Assembly (NCBI GenBank): GCA_963693085.1
Contig: OY856409.1
Coordinates: forward strand, 1,335,165,915 to 1,335,229,914
From: Alisma plantago-aquatica
Lineage: Eukaryota > Streptophyta > Magnoliopsida > Alismatales > Alismataceae
Reading direction: 5' to 3'
DNA: 64,000 nt
Of this stretch, positions 10,106-22,400 are shown one piece after another. Position 1 is the stretch's first letter, and every line of letters begins with the position of its first letter. The notes beneath the pieces were generated by a model, which saw nothing but the letters and a program-made list of their open reading frames with translations, had not been told where the DNA came from and searched no databases. The position numbers and the translations under genes are program-made.

Positions 10106-12572
10106 AGATGCAACCCTAATTTAGGGCTTCATCTTGTGTTATTTTACTATTTAATCATGTCTAAATATTTTAGAATGCATACTATTTCTCTTAGTAATGG
10201 AATTATTGTCAAATGCACTTATGAGGTTCTTTGCATGTTTTCCAGGTACCTTGACAATGATTTGTATGGATAGGAGTGAATGAGGATGACCTATGGGTTT
10301 CTATACCCTTAGAGAAGCCCAAAGTGAGCTCAAGAGATTCCCCAACCTGCCCCTAGTGGAAAAAAACTAAGCTAAATCAAATAACTCTACAGATGGTGAA
10401 TATGATCAAATTGCAAGTAAAGAGCCTAGGATAGTTGTGGTACCATTGAATGTGTGTGATGCAATTGCTACACATCACATTTCAAATCCATACTTGAAGA
10501 ACCTACATCAAGTCATCCACCACAACCATGGACAACATTACAGTTGTGGGGCGTAAGATCCACCAAGGTCATGCCATCCAAAATTACCATGGTGGGAGGC
10601 TCCTAAGATGATCAGAATGAAGAAAATGGCCAAGTGCTCCCTCCATCTAGAAAGGATGTGGTTCTCACCATGTACCCTATATCACCTACCCATCACTATC
10701 GTGTTATCCAAGCCATAAACACTCTAAAATTCCACTATAACTTCACCATATTTCTCCTCACCCGTTCAACTTCATCATGACCATCATACACTCAATCCAT
10801 CATGGCCAATGTGACCGAACTAGCCATGGTGACCAACAACCCTAACTGATCTTTGACACTAAATTCTCTTTATGCTCCCACTTAACCCTAGACTATGTAG
10901 ACCCCTATATAAGCCTTGAAGGAGGATGGAGGTTGAGGGCTAGCTCCATTGGGCTTTCATTTCACCCCCTTATCACCTACCTACCTCATTCCAATCTCAT
11001 TTCATCATCTTCCAAAGAAAAACCCTAGCTTCTAGGGTTTTGATCACTATCTATTCCATTTATACATCCTTGCATCTTAGAGGAGGGAAGTGATCAAGCT
11101 TGCAGTCTCTAGGGAAGAATCTTTCAACCTTTGCACCAAGCTCCATGGATTCTTTTATATGTTTCTTTTCCATTTTTGTATTTTCTAGTTGTCATGAGTA
11201 CCTAAGCCCGTAGGTGGGATTTTTGGGATTAAAATGTGACTTTGATACCATGTTGGGGTAAAGTGATGAGTATACTTTGTAATTTCTTTTCTAATGATTA
11301 TGTTATACTTTTATATCATTTCCTATGGCTTACATTGTGGTTTATGCTTGAAATCATCTTAGGTTTTAGGAGAAATGGTTTACATGTGGCTATTTTTGGA
11401 TTTGCTCATAGATCCAACTAGTGGATCCATATATAGATACCCATCTTCTCAATTTCGATCCACTCTCCTACACTTAGATGAAAGATCTAAGTGGATAGTT
11501 TTGAAGAACTTGGTGCAATTTTCTTGGAGCTACCTGAAGGCTAGATGGTAGCTGATGTAAGGTGCAATGCCCTCATTGCCACCCTACACTAATACCCTTG
11601 GCCCCTATTTCCCTAAGAACTTTTATTCTAGAAACCTATACTTTCTGGATCCTAGTTAAATTCCACCTAAACCATAATCCAAATGAGTCTCTCAAGGTTG
11701 GATCATGGTGATAGGGAGTAGTTCTCCTATACACACCCTATTTCATCCATGACCGGTTAGTAGTTCAAGTCAATACTCTAGCATCTAACTTGTTGTTTGG
11801 TTTGATGATGTAAATAAATGAGTAATACTTGCATGTTATCACCCCCAATCTAGGTGAGTCGCACTATCCTAAACAGACCACACTTCCCATAATGATAAAA
11901 ACCCTAATTTCCTTGTTTCATGGCTAGTGCTTAATCAATTAGTGTCTTTACTTGCTTAATATGTCTCTTGCTTGTTCATGGTGTCTAGGCCTTTCTAGTA
12001 TAGTTAGTGTTACTTTTACATTGCTTTATGTTGCGTTTTCTAGTTAGTTGTCAATATAGTCCTTTGCTTGCTCTAGTGCTAATTGCTAGTGTAGTGTCTC
12101 TTTTACCTATTTTAGCCAGTTGTCATCTGTAGGTTGATAATTAGGATTTCTTTGGTAGTGTAGTGCTAGTGTTATATCTTGCTTTCTTGCCTATCTTAGA
12201 TTGCCTCTTTTGTTGCTTAACTTTCTTTATTTGTTAATTGAACCTAAATTGTCTAGGGTTAAAATAGGTTTTGCTCTTGCCTTCCATTAATTGTTTGTTC
12301 ACCATTAATCTAACAACCAAAGCCATGTTATAAACCCTTCAACCCTAGACTCTGCAATAAGAACCTAACCATAGAAAATAAATCCCTAATATTCCCTCTC
12401 CCCCTAGTGTTTGAACCCGACATGTCATTCTCTATACTACTCCCAAGCTCGTGTTCTTGCAAATTTATTTAGGAGCGTGTTCAAACCATATTCATAAATA
12501 TTAAGTAACCATATTGTGTGCCTAAAGGGAATCCAATCAAGTCAATTTATTGGGTTTCATGTGGATGCATCA
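10106..12572 (+). mobile_element. Solo LTR, Tat/Athila-type, inserted in chromovirus RNase H
   Basis: The left edge is AGATGCAACCC, a one-base variant of the TGATGTATCCC start of the LTR at 31712, and both continue with ATCTTGTGTTATTTT. The right edge is GATGCATCA. Flanking five-base repeats are CCTAT (10101-10105) and CCTAC (12573-12577). Removing the insert and one repeat rejoins the host peptide as TISY-HLGKENVV, which supports the boundaries. The interior matches LTRs A and B (31712 and 58084): the CACTTAACCCTAGAC stretch before a TATA box and a CTTCTAGGGTTTTGATCA block after it. No internal region is present, so this is a recombination-derived solo LTR of 2467 bp. Confidence 0.75.
10906..10912 (+). 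promoter_or_regulatory. TATA box of the solo LTR
   Basis: CCCCTATATAAGCC lies at the same place relative to CTTAACCCTAGAC as the TATATATA of the related LTR at 32479. Activity cannot be judged. Confidence 0.6.
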
Positions 12573-12640
12573 CCTACCACCTTGGTAAGGAAAATGTGGT
12601 GGTTGATGCACTCAATAGGAATCAGGAAAAGTGTGGTACA
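12573..12640 (+). pseudogene. Chromovirus RNase H relic, right part
   Basis: YHLGKENVVVDALNRNQ is the conserved RNase H end (family YHPGKANVVADALSRK). It continues the frame cut at 10105 after the duplicated CCTAC. The intervening 2467 bp is the solo LTR. Confidence 0.75.
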
Positions 12641-12779
12641 ATTTTCACCACTGAGTGGAGGAACATGGAGGCCATTTCACCATGGTCCTGAAGGCATATG
12701 GTTGACATTCTTAGATTGGGCAACATTAGTGTCAAACTAGGGCTCTAGTCTAATATTTGTTAGTTTATAAAAATAGTTG

Positions 12780-14060
12780 AGTCTTGAGGACATGACTAAG
12801 TTACTAGAGAAGCCCTTAACACATCTTTTGTTTGGTATGGATGGTGAAATCCAATACAAATAGCGTATATGGGTCTCTAAAGATTCAGATATGATAGATA
12901 AAGTCTTAAGAGAATCTCACAAATCAAAACACACAGTTCATCATGGATTAACTAAAATGTAAAAGGATCTACAGAGGCACTTTTGGTGGAGGGATATGAA
13001 ACTTGTCATTTCTTCTTTTATCTCAAGGTTTCTAACCTATCAACATATCAAGATTGAACATCAAAGTTTGGTAGGTCGTCTACAACCCTTACCTATCCCC
13101 AAGAAGAAGTGGGAGAACATCAATGTGGATATTATGGTGTGTTCACCCATGATCAGGAAAGGGAGAGACACCATTTGGGTTGTAGTTGATTGCTTGACTA
13201 AATCAACCGTTTTCATTTCAATTAAGATATCAACCAATTCCTAGAGTTACCAGAGCTTTATATTCGTGAGATAGTCAGATTGCATGGTACTCTTCTATCC
13301 ATTGTGTCAAATTTGCGATGCAAAGTTCACTTTTTACTTGTGGCGACAGGTTTAGGAGGAACTAGAGATTAAAAAAAACTTTAGTATAGTGTATCATCAA
13401 CAAACTGAAGGATAGTCTTAAAAAAATTCAATTTTTAAGAGACTTACTGAGATCGTGTGTCCTTGATTAAGGAGGTTCATGGGACCATTACCTCCTTCTG
13501 GTAGAATTAACCTACAATACAGTTCCATTTTACTGGGAAGAACTAGGGGAGATACAACTTTTTTTTTAAATGCCAATTTGATCAAGAAAAGGTTGAAGAG
13601 GGAACATGACCATCACAAGTCATATGTGGATGCACACATGACAAATATACAAGTTTGGTGGGTGACCACATGTTTTTGAATATCATAGTGGTTTAAGATA
13701 TTCTAAGGATCAAAGTCAAACTTATCCCTAGATACCGTAATGGGGAATTTGCATCCATATTGGCTCTACCCACCAAATATAACACGATGCATAATGTTTT
13801 TCATGAGTCAAAGTTGAAGCGGTATGTAGGGGATCCCAATATGACCTCAATCATGAGACAATCAAATTGAAGGCCACTCATGTATACTAGAAAGTCCCTA
13901 TCAAGATACTTGATAGTTGCACCAAGGAGTGAAGAAATAAAAATATTGACATGGTGAAGGTGTTCTGGAAGCACCATGATAATGATGATTCCACCTAGGA
14001 GCTAAAGTTAGACATGGAAGAAAGATTTCTCGATCTCTTTTAGGAAGTTTGAATTTTACA
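12780..14060 (+). pseudogene. Chromovirus integrase and chromodomain-like tail relic
   Basis: Pieces in mixed frames follow integrase order. An H..H zinc-binding start is near 12915-12960 (KTHSSSWIN, family H.S.~S~HPG). LEWVEG-like segments and a core stretch NVDIMVCSPMIRKGRDTIWV follow, then VVDCLTKSTVFI at 13117-13230 (family MDFVTGLP-S..~D-IWVIVDRLTKSAHF). REIVRLHGTLLSIVSN follows near 13270, where the catalytic Asp of S-D is Asn. The tail includes VFHESKLKRYVGDP near 13800 and VFWKHHDNDDST with DMEERFLDLF at 13955-14040, the chromodomain-like end of Tekay/Reina elements. It is clearly dead, with many stops. Confidence 0.65.
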
Positions 14061-14072
14061 TAAAAGATTCCT

Positions 14073-14085
14073 TATAAGGAGGGGA
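14073..14085 (+). promoter_or_regulatory. Polypurine tract of the chromovirus
   Basis: TATAAGGAGGGGA precedes TGATGTGATGG, directly after the integrase tail. This is the expected PPT/3' LTR joint. The LTR could start at 14086 or 14089. Confidence 0.6.
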
Positions 14086-15060
14086 TGATGTGATGGTGAT
14101 TTGTGCACTATTCTTGTTCAATTACTATTTTCCTTTAATAATGCCTACTCTCAATCTCACTTCATTATTTCATGATTCATTGATTAATGGTGACAAAGTA
14201 ATGTCTAATTTGAATATTATGTACATTGTCAGATTAAAACTTAGCTTAAAAATCATATTGCTCAAAGAAATTAATTTCATCATGTAACTTGATCTCTTAA
14301 CTCTTAGGCATTTTATTTGTGTTATACACATTAACTTGAGCCTATGGTCTAAGCTCAAATGGACATTCCTACAAACTATTAGGCTTTATTAAAGATTAAT
14401 TGTAGAAGAACCATTTAATCGACTTTTCATCCACACCTTGTCCACGTCATTGATACCCCACTCTAGAGTGGGTGAATGTCAGTCCTAGGATTGGGCTCTC
14501 ATGGATCAGGGGCATGATCGAGTGGCCAATGCTTCATATTCAACCTCACAATGATTGAAGGAGGTGACGATGAGACTGAATAGAGCCCAGCCACCACCTT
14601 AGAACTCCTCATGCCATTATTTCCCTCTAGATCCCTTTCTCTTACAATTTTGAGCCCAACGAACCCCTGATTGACTGGGTTTCATGCTCTATTAAATTAT
14701 TTCAACATCGCCTCACACCATTGTCTCTCTCCAAAGTCTAAAACTCTAACATGACCCTAATATAACCCTACAACCTCCCTCTACCCTATAAAATCCCCTC
14801 TAAAGAGTGTTGCCACCTTTCTTTTCTAAAGTTACCACTTTGTGTGCTTTGTTCTTGTCCCAAAAACATCCATTTGCCTCTTCAATTGCTTCTCAATTTT
14901 GTGGCAGTGATGCAACATTCCTTTTGGAATTTCACCATCTCACCTCCTTTCACCATATTAGGTCTTCAACCACTCTGCATGATCAAGGCAAGCTTAAAGA
15001 GAATCTCTTCAACTGATTCCCTTCCTTCTCATTCTACTTTCCTCCATCACTAGTGACTCC
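14086..15060 (+). mobile_element. 3' LTR of the chromovirus (right end not resolved)
   Basis: The left edge is set by the PPT. A TATA-like CCCTATAAAATCCCC at 14785-14799 fits a U3/R border about 700 bp in. I could not find the matching 5' LTR or a clear CA end. The given end is only where recognisable leader-like pyrimidine-rich sequence stops. Confidence 0.4.
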
Positions 15061-16120
15061 TGTATGATGTGGATCTTATCTGTTCTCACGCTAAAAACTG
15101 CATGAAGACAAATATCACCAATTATCTGGTTGCCATCCAACAATCTAGATTCAAGTGGCATGTTCCCTTACACACACAAGTTAGTGCGGTGACCCAATCT
15201 TGTATGCCCAAAAAAAGATCGACGGCCATGACTTTTCTATACCAAAAAGGTATTTTCCCTCTCCTGCCAATAATTCTTAAGAAACATCCAAATCATATTT
15301 TATCATAGATAATGCATCATAACTCTAAACATATCAACATTGAAGTCCATTTTCATTAGAAAAATGAGTCCAGTCCAACACAAATAGTTCCAAGATCTTA
15401 ATCATGTTCTTGTTACCATTGTTATTAAGAACAACATCCATCTTAGTTTTTCCAAATTAAAATACCATCTTTCTTGTTAATCAAAACCAACTGACCTAAG
15501 ACATAATCATGTTAGAGACTATGAATCATTTCGAAACACAAGTCTTGAGTATAATATTAATGAAATTCAAATGTTGAATCCTTATTATTATATCATTGCA
15601 TAATTTATTCTTTTCAATTTATGTATAAAATATTACTATATGGACTAATAATATGAATCCCTCATTTCTTCCCCTGAATCAATCAGAATCTAGTATAAAA
15701 TATCTCGCCTTATTAGACTCATGATGATCTAGTACATAAATTATGACTCAAGATTTTGATAAGACCTAAACATTGATATTGAGACTTAGGGTTATCTTGC
15801 ATTCCTAAAGAACCTATGTAGATCATTCATCCGCATAATATACTTCATACTTAATTAGATGTTGAAATCTTGATATATTTTTATTTGATAGATGATCATT
15901 CTCAAGGTCTAACTAGGAATAAAGAAACCTATAATTGAATTAGTGAAACAATGATGTTTGATATCAATATATTGACCTTTGATCCATATCTTCTTTACCT
16001 AGGATCTTATATGAACCATTGATAAATCTAATTTCTATCATTAACCATTGGATACAATATAATAAGATTCACTTTATATTTTCTCCTTGAACATACTAGT
16101 GGTATTGATGATGCTTGTAT
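15061..16120. other. Unassigned AT-rich stretch
   Basis: There is no protein motif or terminal structure I can support. It may be the rest of the chromovirus LTR. Open stretches here are short and motif-free. Confidence 0.35.
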
Positions 16121-16300
16121 GTAATTGATAACCTCCAATTCTGTGATGTTATCTTAGTAATTTTCCTCAATTTTCCACACTCTTTCTCAGATAAATTAGA
16201 CAGAATCCTTAACTTTCCTCTCTTATTGTAAATATACTACTAAATTAACCTTTCTCCTTTTTACTTATAGAAAAAGATACTAAAAAAATCACAAAAACCT

Positions 16301-16622
16301 CACACGGTCCCAAGACCGCATGAAGTCACATGGTCCCAAGACCACATGACGCCAACCGTCCCGAGACCGCATGGAGTCACACGGTCCCAAGACCGCATGA
16401 AACCAACCGGTCCCGAGACCGCATGGAGTCACATGGTCTCAAGACTGCACGAAGACAAACGGTCTCAGAGTCCAAACGGTCTCGAAGTCCAAATGGTCTC
16501 GGAGTCCAAACGGTCTCAGAGTCCAAACGGTCTCAGAGTCCAAACGGTCTCAGGGTCCAAACGGTCTCAGGGTCCAAATGGTCTCAGAGTCCAAATGGTC
16601 TCAGGGTCCAAACGGTCTCAGA
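16301..16622 (+). repeat. U3 repeat array of the solo LTR: 27-bp units then 17-bp units
   Basis: The first part (16301-16465) repeats a unit of about 27 bases built on CGGTCCCAAGACCG, a five-base inverted repeat around CCAA. The second part (16466-16622) switches to nine or so 17-base units, GAGTCCAAACGGTCTCA with few changes. The 17-base form is absent from the two paired LTRs, so this copy expanded a different sub-unit. The proline/arginine-rich open frames across it are repeat artefacts. Confidence 0.85.
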
Positions 16623-16671
16623 ATTCAAAGGACCCAAAACTGACCAAACCGTTTGGACTTCACTTAAAGCC

Positions 16672-16680
16672 TATAAATAA
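16672..16680 (+). promoter_or_regulatory. TATA box of the solo LTR
   Basis: GCCTATAAATAAGACC lies directly after the repeat array, equivalent to the TATAAATA at 39489 and 54801. Confidence 0.7.
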
Positions 16681-17895
16681 GACCCAAGGGGTCCTCCGAG
16701 GGGTATCAAGTTTCAGACGCCCAGAGGCTGCCTCTAGTACTCCAGAGCTATTCCATCCTCCATCCTCCGCCCAAAGGCTGTCAGTCTGAGATTTACACTC
16801 CATCCTGAAGCTACTTTCTCTCTCTTCACTAAAGAAGGTGGGAAGAGGAGACCTCATCATCGAGCAACCTGTGAAGTGTGAAGATAATCATTCTCTCTCT
16901 TTCTAAGGGGTTGACTTTCCTCTCTCCTTTGTGGGGATGACTTTCTTTCTCTCTCTTCTCGCCTCCTTCTTTGTCCTAGCTATGAGCGAGTAGTCTCTTT
17001 CACTAGGGTGTGGGGAGTAGCCCCGCTACCCATGTTTTCATTTCATGCAATGTAATCCATAATTTGCAATAGAGATATACTTTCTTCTCAGTTCGACATC
17101 AATCAATGAATGCTTGTTGCTTGATCACCAACTTGTGTTATCTTTTATCTTTTAGTATGAATTGTCTATGTTGGTACTATTAGATTCGAATCTCAATTGA
17201 ATGTTGGTTCTTGATGCATGTATCCACCATGCATCTGTTTCGGTATCTAGAGGTGTTTTTTAAGAAGTGGAGTAAACTCACTTCCATTGTTGTACTTTCA
17301 TACTATGAAATGGAAGCAGTTGACATATGAAAGTACAACCTTGATAAGTTGAGGAACACACTTTGCGAAGGGAATGATGTAAAGTAGACAACCATTCATT
17401 CGGGGATGGCTGGCATTGCAACATTCTCACACTTCTCGTAGTTAGTTCTCCGAAAGGAAACTAAATCTACAAAGATACTAGCTGTTTAGACTCTTATTGT
17501 AGGTTTTGTTTTATAATGTATGTTTTGATCCATGAGTAGTGGTGGTGAAAGCCGATCACATCCTAGTGGTTTCTTATCATTGTTAACAACCTTAAATTTA
17601 CTTTCTTGCTTTATTTTACTCGCATTTTGTCTAAAAACAACCAATCCAACTTTTCGATCTAGATACCAACTGTTAAGAGGTTAAGTGAGATTTTAACATT
17701 TTCCATCTTGTTGCTCTCAACAAGACCGTTGCCCTGTGGATTCGACCCTTAACTATACTACGATAAGACTTCCACGTATCCCAACATACGTGGGTGGAGT
17801 TCTCGATCTAGTATAAGAAAGGCTAAACTTAAAGATTTACTATCTTTAGGATTTTTAGTGGTGCATGCAATTCCACGTGAGTGGAAGCTCCATCA

Positions 17896-18345
17896 ATAAT
17901 CTTGAAAAAGTACTTGACTTTGTATATGTCTGAGCTACCACATTCCCTATTAGGTAGTATTTTGAATTTCTATATTATAACTTGCCACAAAAATCTAAAA
18001 CATAAATTATATTGCTCATCATGACTGCCTTAATATTTGATGTTGATATTGGATACAAGTGACATTCTCATGTTGGAGCAATGGAACTTGTATAAAATGG
18101 TGACCTCCTCCTTTGAATAGAGATATGGAGCCAGGTGACCCCCCACATCTGATTGGGCAATGGAGCCACATATACTTTTCAAGACTAACATAATGGGAAA
18201 ACTCATAATTAAATTGTGTCGAATAAACTAATTCTTTGAATCATTTGTAACTTGCTTTGAATATAATTCATACCAGGTATACTGTTTTGATATTCATTCT
18301 GATATTACACTAATTAAATTGCTTATAGTATACCAATGCATTACG
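17896..18345. other. Unassigned stretch between solo LTR and LINE relic
   Basis: Nothing recognisable beyond the TSD copy ATAAT at its left edge. Confidence 0.4.
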
Positions 18346-18349
18346 TTGA

Positions 18350-19400
18350 TGATCTTTCCTTGATCAAATAGATAAATAGTGTAGGGATTTTCTATGGGGT
18401 GCTTCTAAAGCAAAGAGAAATCTTCATCTGGTGAAATGAGAAAGGATCAATGTACCCAAGTTGGAAGGAGGCTTTTGTATTAAGAATGGTAGGGATTTTT
18501 CTAAGGCTTTCCTTTCAATGTCTTGGACATTGTGAATAAAAAAACTCTCTATGGGTGAAATGGATTTCTGAGAAATACATAAGGAAAACCACTTTCTGGT
18601 TGGTTACTGAATAACCTAATCTCTCGCAGTCATTTAACAACATTCTCAAATTTTGCAATGATCTACTACCTTTTGTTGATTTCCACATTGGCAAAAGAAA
18701 TGTTCTAAAAAATTTAGTAGGATTTTTGGTGCAATTCAAATTTTTATTTGAGAATGTTGGTAGAGATTCTATTATAAGGTCAAGGTTTTCTTTTGACTAG
18801 TTTAAGTAATTTTATTTCTGATGGCCACTAGAATATCCCTAATGAAGATAATAGAAACCGCAAACATCTATTTGAATTCCTTGACAACTTGAACATTATC
18901 TTTTGTAAGGAGGATCATCTGACCTTCAATAAGAAGAGCAATACTAACTTCAATCACATTTAGAACACTACTAAAAATAAAGTTGTGATATTGAATATTC
19001 TCTTTGGATATGGAATTACAAGATCCATAAAAGAGGATTGTTGCACTTTTTGGAATTCAAAACACAACACATTGCCTACTTCTGATTATTCCAAAAGAAG
19101 AGGTTTTTAGGTTGCCTTTATCTACTTTCTTTGCATGAAAGACTACAAAAATATCAATCACATCCTCTTCTCCAATGAATGCATCAGGGATGTCTGGAAT
19201 GAGTCTTATGTGTTGGATTTTTCTTATCCTATGCCTACCAACTGGGAATTACTTATCAAGAACACCTCTACAAAGGGTAATTCTATTAGTAACCTCATTT
19301 ATTATCACTATTGAATGGAAAGAAACTATAGAGTCCAAGAGAATAAGTATGGTAATTCAAAAAGATTGTGGGCTTGCATTAAAGAGGAACTTAATATTAT
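18350..19400 (+). pseudogene. Second LINE ORF2 3' relic
   Basis: In broken frames the sequence shows CRDFLWGASKAKRNLHLVK and then ERINVPKLEGGFCIKN (18370-18490). This corresponds to the family pattern R.FLWg....k.hlV.W..v..Pk..GGlgi that follows the LINE RT domain. Downstream, an HILFSNECIRDVWNES-like piece (19165-19205) and YYHYWMERNYRVQENKYG (19300-19345) match the C-terminal zinc-binding region and W..W.eRN.r.f. It is truncated on the 5' side and carries many stops. It is distinct from the relic at 7340-8215, because it includes sequence upstream of the zinc-binding domain. Confidence 0.55.
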
Positions 19401-19916
19401 GGATATTATTTAAGGGCTTCTTTCTAATATGTTCTGAACCATTTTTTGCGGAACTTTTTTTCATGTCCCCTTTTGGTTATAAGCTGCTTTGGGAACAAAT
19501 TTATAATATGGTTTGGTTCATTTTTTATCTTATTGTCAGGACTGCTTCGCATGCCTTAAGAGGAAGATGATATCTTTTTTCTTGAATCAGGTTGAACTTT
19601 CTTCTCAATTATCTTCCTATGGCTCTGAAATTTCTACTCCTCACTGGTAGACTATTTATCTTTGTGAAATTTGCCTCCTCTAACAATTCTAGATTTATCT
19701 CCTACATTTCTTGTGAGTTTGGATATCATGATGTATTCTTTATCCTTTTTCTTGGCCATGGCTATGTATAGTTTGTACATTATACATGTGTACATTTATT
19801 TTACTTATTTTTTGCATTGTAATTCCCTTCAAAAAAAATCAAAAATTGGAAAAGGAGTTTTGGGGGACCAAAAAATGCATCACATTGATGGCATCTTCAT
19901 TTTAAATGATTTTATA

Positions 19917-20108
19917 CCATTCAAGAAACTAAACAACTTGTATTTGATCATATGTTATATCATTCATTATCTCCTAAAATAAAGAATGCTACACCACATT
20001 GGATCATTGATTTTAGCCCATTCAAGAAACTAAACAACTTGTATTTGATCATATGTTATATCATTCATTATCTCCTAAAATAAAGAATGCTACACCACAT
20101 TGGATCAT
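19917..20108. repeat. Near-perfect tandem duplication, period 101 bp
   Basis: A 91-base unit beginning CCATTCAAGAAACTAAAC and ending TTGGATCAT occurs at 19917-20007 and again at 20018-20108 with no difference I can see. The copies are separated by ten bases. The identity marks it as much younger than the surrounding decayed sequence. Confidence 0.9.
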
Positions 20109-20479
20109 CACATGGAATATGATGTCAATGGGATGTAGTATTTACCTATAGTTTTCTCATATTTTTATTTTCCTTTCCATGTTGCCTATGAGCCCAGTTG
20201 TATAAATGATATGGTACATTTTTTAATGAAGTGGAATGATGTTCCTTTTCTGCATATGATTGTGTGTGATTCTTGGGCCACTTAGAGACAGATTCTCTAA
20301 TCCCCTTAAAACTTCCTAGATGGGTTGTGCAATTGGGATTAAGGTAATAGCTGATTTGTGACACAAGTATCTCTTAGTGATTTAGTTTTTCTTATAACAT
20401 TATCTACTAGGTGAGTATTGGTATGTCAGCATTAGAGGATCTACATGGTTGGCCATACTATTATCCTTTACATTGAAAT

Positions 20480-20930
20480 TATGTGGGAGATAATGAATTT
20501 ATGATGAGTGAGGATGTGTAATAGATGATTGCTAAACTCCAAATGTTCAAGAAGAGAATGAAGGTTGCACAAGATTGAAAAAATGTGTATGCCAACAAGA
20601 GTATATAAAATGTGAGCTTTTTGGTAGTTGATTGAGCTTCTAAGTATGAATCTTGTTTGATCTATTACAAGATCCATGGTGAAATGGAATCTCAACCCTA
20701 GGTATGTGTTTCTATTTAAGATAACAAAAAGGGTTAGGTAATGTTCTTATCATTTGTCTATTCCTCATAACTATAATGAGAACCATAAAGTTTTCAATGT
20801 AGTTGTTTTCAAGAAGTCTTTGAAGTACCCTACATATGTGCAATAAGTTATACCTTTGGAGTTCATGAACATTTGTCCTATGAAAGAGTTTCCAATATAG
20901 ATTTTTCAAGTTTGTAGTGAAGAAGTTAAA
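20480..20930 (+). pseudogene. Chromovirus integrase C-terminal relic
   Basis: Broken frames read RMKVAQD-KNVYANKSI near 20565-20610 (family A.DRQK.YAD.RR), a VSFLVVD segment (family F.VGD.V.L), and FNVVVFKKSLKYPTYVQ near 20800-20845 (family FHVS.LRKY..D.SHV). Next come a LEFMNICPMKE-like stretch and, at 21070, the WGRNPLRG-type end that precedes the PPT of Tekay/Reina elements. Upstream protease, RT and RNase H of this element are not visible. Confidence 0.5.
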
Positions 20931-21087
20931 AATTAAAGATATTGAACGAGTTAAATTTATATAGAAACATCATTGGCTTCTTTAAAAAAAAACATCATTG
21001 GCTTGAAGAGGAAACCTAGGATCATAGAGATTATATGTTGTAGAGATACATCTCGCTTTACACTTGATATTTTGGGGACGAAATCCT

Positions 21088-21105
21088 TTACGAGGGGTGG
21101 ATTTT
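21088..21105 (+). promoter_or_regulatory. Polypurine tract of the second chromovirus
   Basis: GGGGACGAAATCC followed by ACGAGGGGTGGA and then TGTGACATACC is the classic chromovirus integrase-tail, PPT and LTR joint. Confidence 0.6.
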
Positions 21106-22400
21106 TGTGACATACCAAACTTAGGTATAACCTTTATTATCACTTTCAGACATGCATTAGTAAAATACCTTTGATCTTAACCTCCTTAAACCTTAATCTG
21201 ATGTCAATACATGTATTAGGAACCAAATGAGAGCAGTGAATATAACGAATTTTCATACTTAGGTGATTTTCCCTTAATTAGAAGAATTAGGGTTAAGTGG
21301 GAGGTTGACAAACAACTTTTCCAATGAATGGGTTGTTAAGTAGAATTGATTCCCAATACTTCTCCTACGAGTAAATAACTACTATATAAATATAGTACAA
21401 AAAAACAGTAAACACTTAATATAATGATAGTCATAGTAATAAAGGCTCTATACCCATGAATAGTAGAAGTAACTTATGAATGGTCTCAAAAGTATAAACT
21501 AAGGTGAAATTAGGATTCCTCATGTCTTAGTTAGTATGTATGATGATTTTTAATCAAATTAGATAATGGTAGATTGGCAAAATATTTTGAGAGGCAAAAT
21601 ACATAGTTTTGCTCTAATCTGGTTAGATAGAAATTTATTGGGAAACTAAGACCTAAAGTCCTAGTGGACACACAATATTTCTAAGGTTCTCTATTTTTCA
21701 CTTAATTGACTTTTTCCTCAACTATGGAGTCAATATCTATCAAGTATTAAGTCACCATATACATCTATCTTGTTTACTTTTTGAATCAAATACGGATGGC
21801 ATACTTTTACATTCTAGTTATTCCACTCTAGTCCACCTATTTATCTATATTTTCCCCTTTTGTTTTTCAATACAAAATTAAATCGTTGACCATAACTTAT
21901 CTAGGTTTCAACAATATCTTTTCCCCAGTGAACCTTGGCTCCTCTAGTTCCATCTTTTCTAATCCATAAGAGCACCCCACCATGACCACCCCCTATAACC
22001 TATATGGACATATCCCCTAACCTATGTGCAAGGCTAGAAAACCCCAAAGACATCTTTTGTTTGAACTTGATTTCTATTGCACCTACCTCATTAACTTTAC
22101 CTTATTATTCTATCAAGTCGAGTTCACCAACAATATTTGAAAGTTACATAGACACTACTAACTATAGAAGCCTCTTTTAGAAATCTTTACAAAGAATTTT
22201 CCACCCTCAGTTTTCCCATATAAGTGTGGTTCTATTTTGTCTCATTTTCCCTTTTTTGCATATCTATATATGTGTTAGTAAATCAAACCCTTTCGGTCAC
22301 ATTTTCCTCAAGTTTATTTGCAATTAGCTCTATCGTGTTGCTAAAAATGATCACGTGTTGTTGGTTTGAACTAAGATTCACTCATCTAAACGTTCATAAT
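21106..22400 (+). mobile_element. 3' LTR of the second chromovirus (right end unknown)
   Basis: It starts TGTGACATACCAAAC right after the PPT. A CCCCCTATAACCTATATGG stretch near 21989 could be its TATA region. I could not define a CA terminus or a TSD, so the right boundary is nominal. Confidence 0.35.

Larger units (their letters stand above)
16126..17895 (+). mobile_element. Solo LTR of the same family as the 38.8-56.0 kb element
   Basis: It starts TGATAACCTCC and ends GCTCCATCA, the same termini as the LTRs at 38803-40719 and 54141-56031. The same landmarks occur in the same order: a palindromic repeat array, CTATAAATAA, the GGTGTGGGGAGTAGCCCCGC block near 17010, a paired inverted stretch around GTTGTACTTTCATA / TATGAAAGTACAAC near 17290-17340, and TGGATTCGACCCTTAACTAT near 17737. 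Flanks are GTAAT (16121-16125) and ATAAT (17896-17900), a TSD with one change. No internal sequence remains. At 1770 bp it is slightly shorter than the paired LTRs. Confidence 0.85.

Noticed and set aside
14090..14358. Small open frames on both strands just after the chromovirus PPT
   Set aside because: They fall in the 3' LTR, are Leu/Ile/Asn-rich by base composition and carry no motif.
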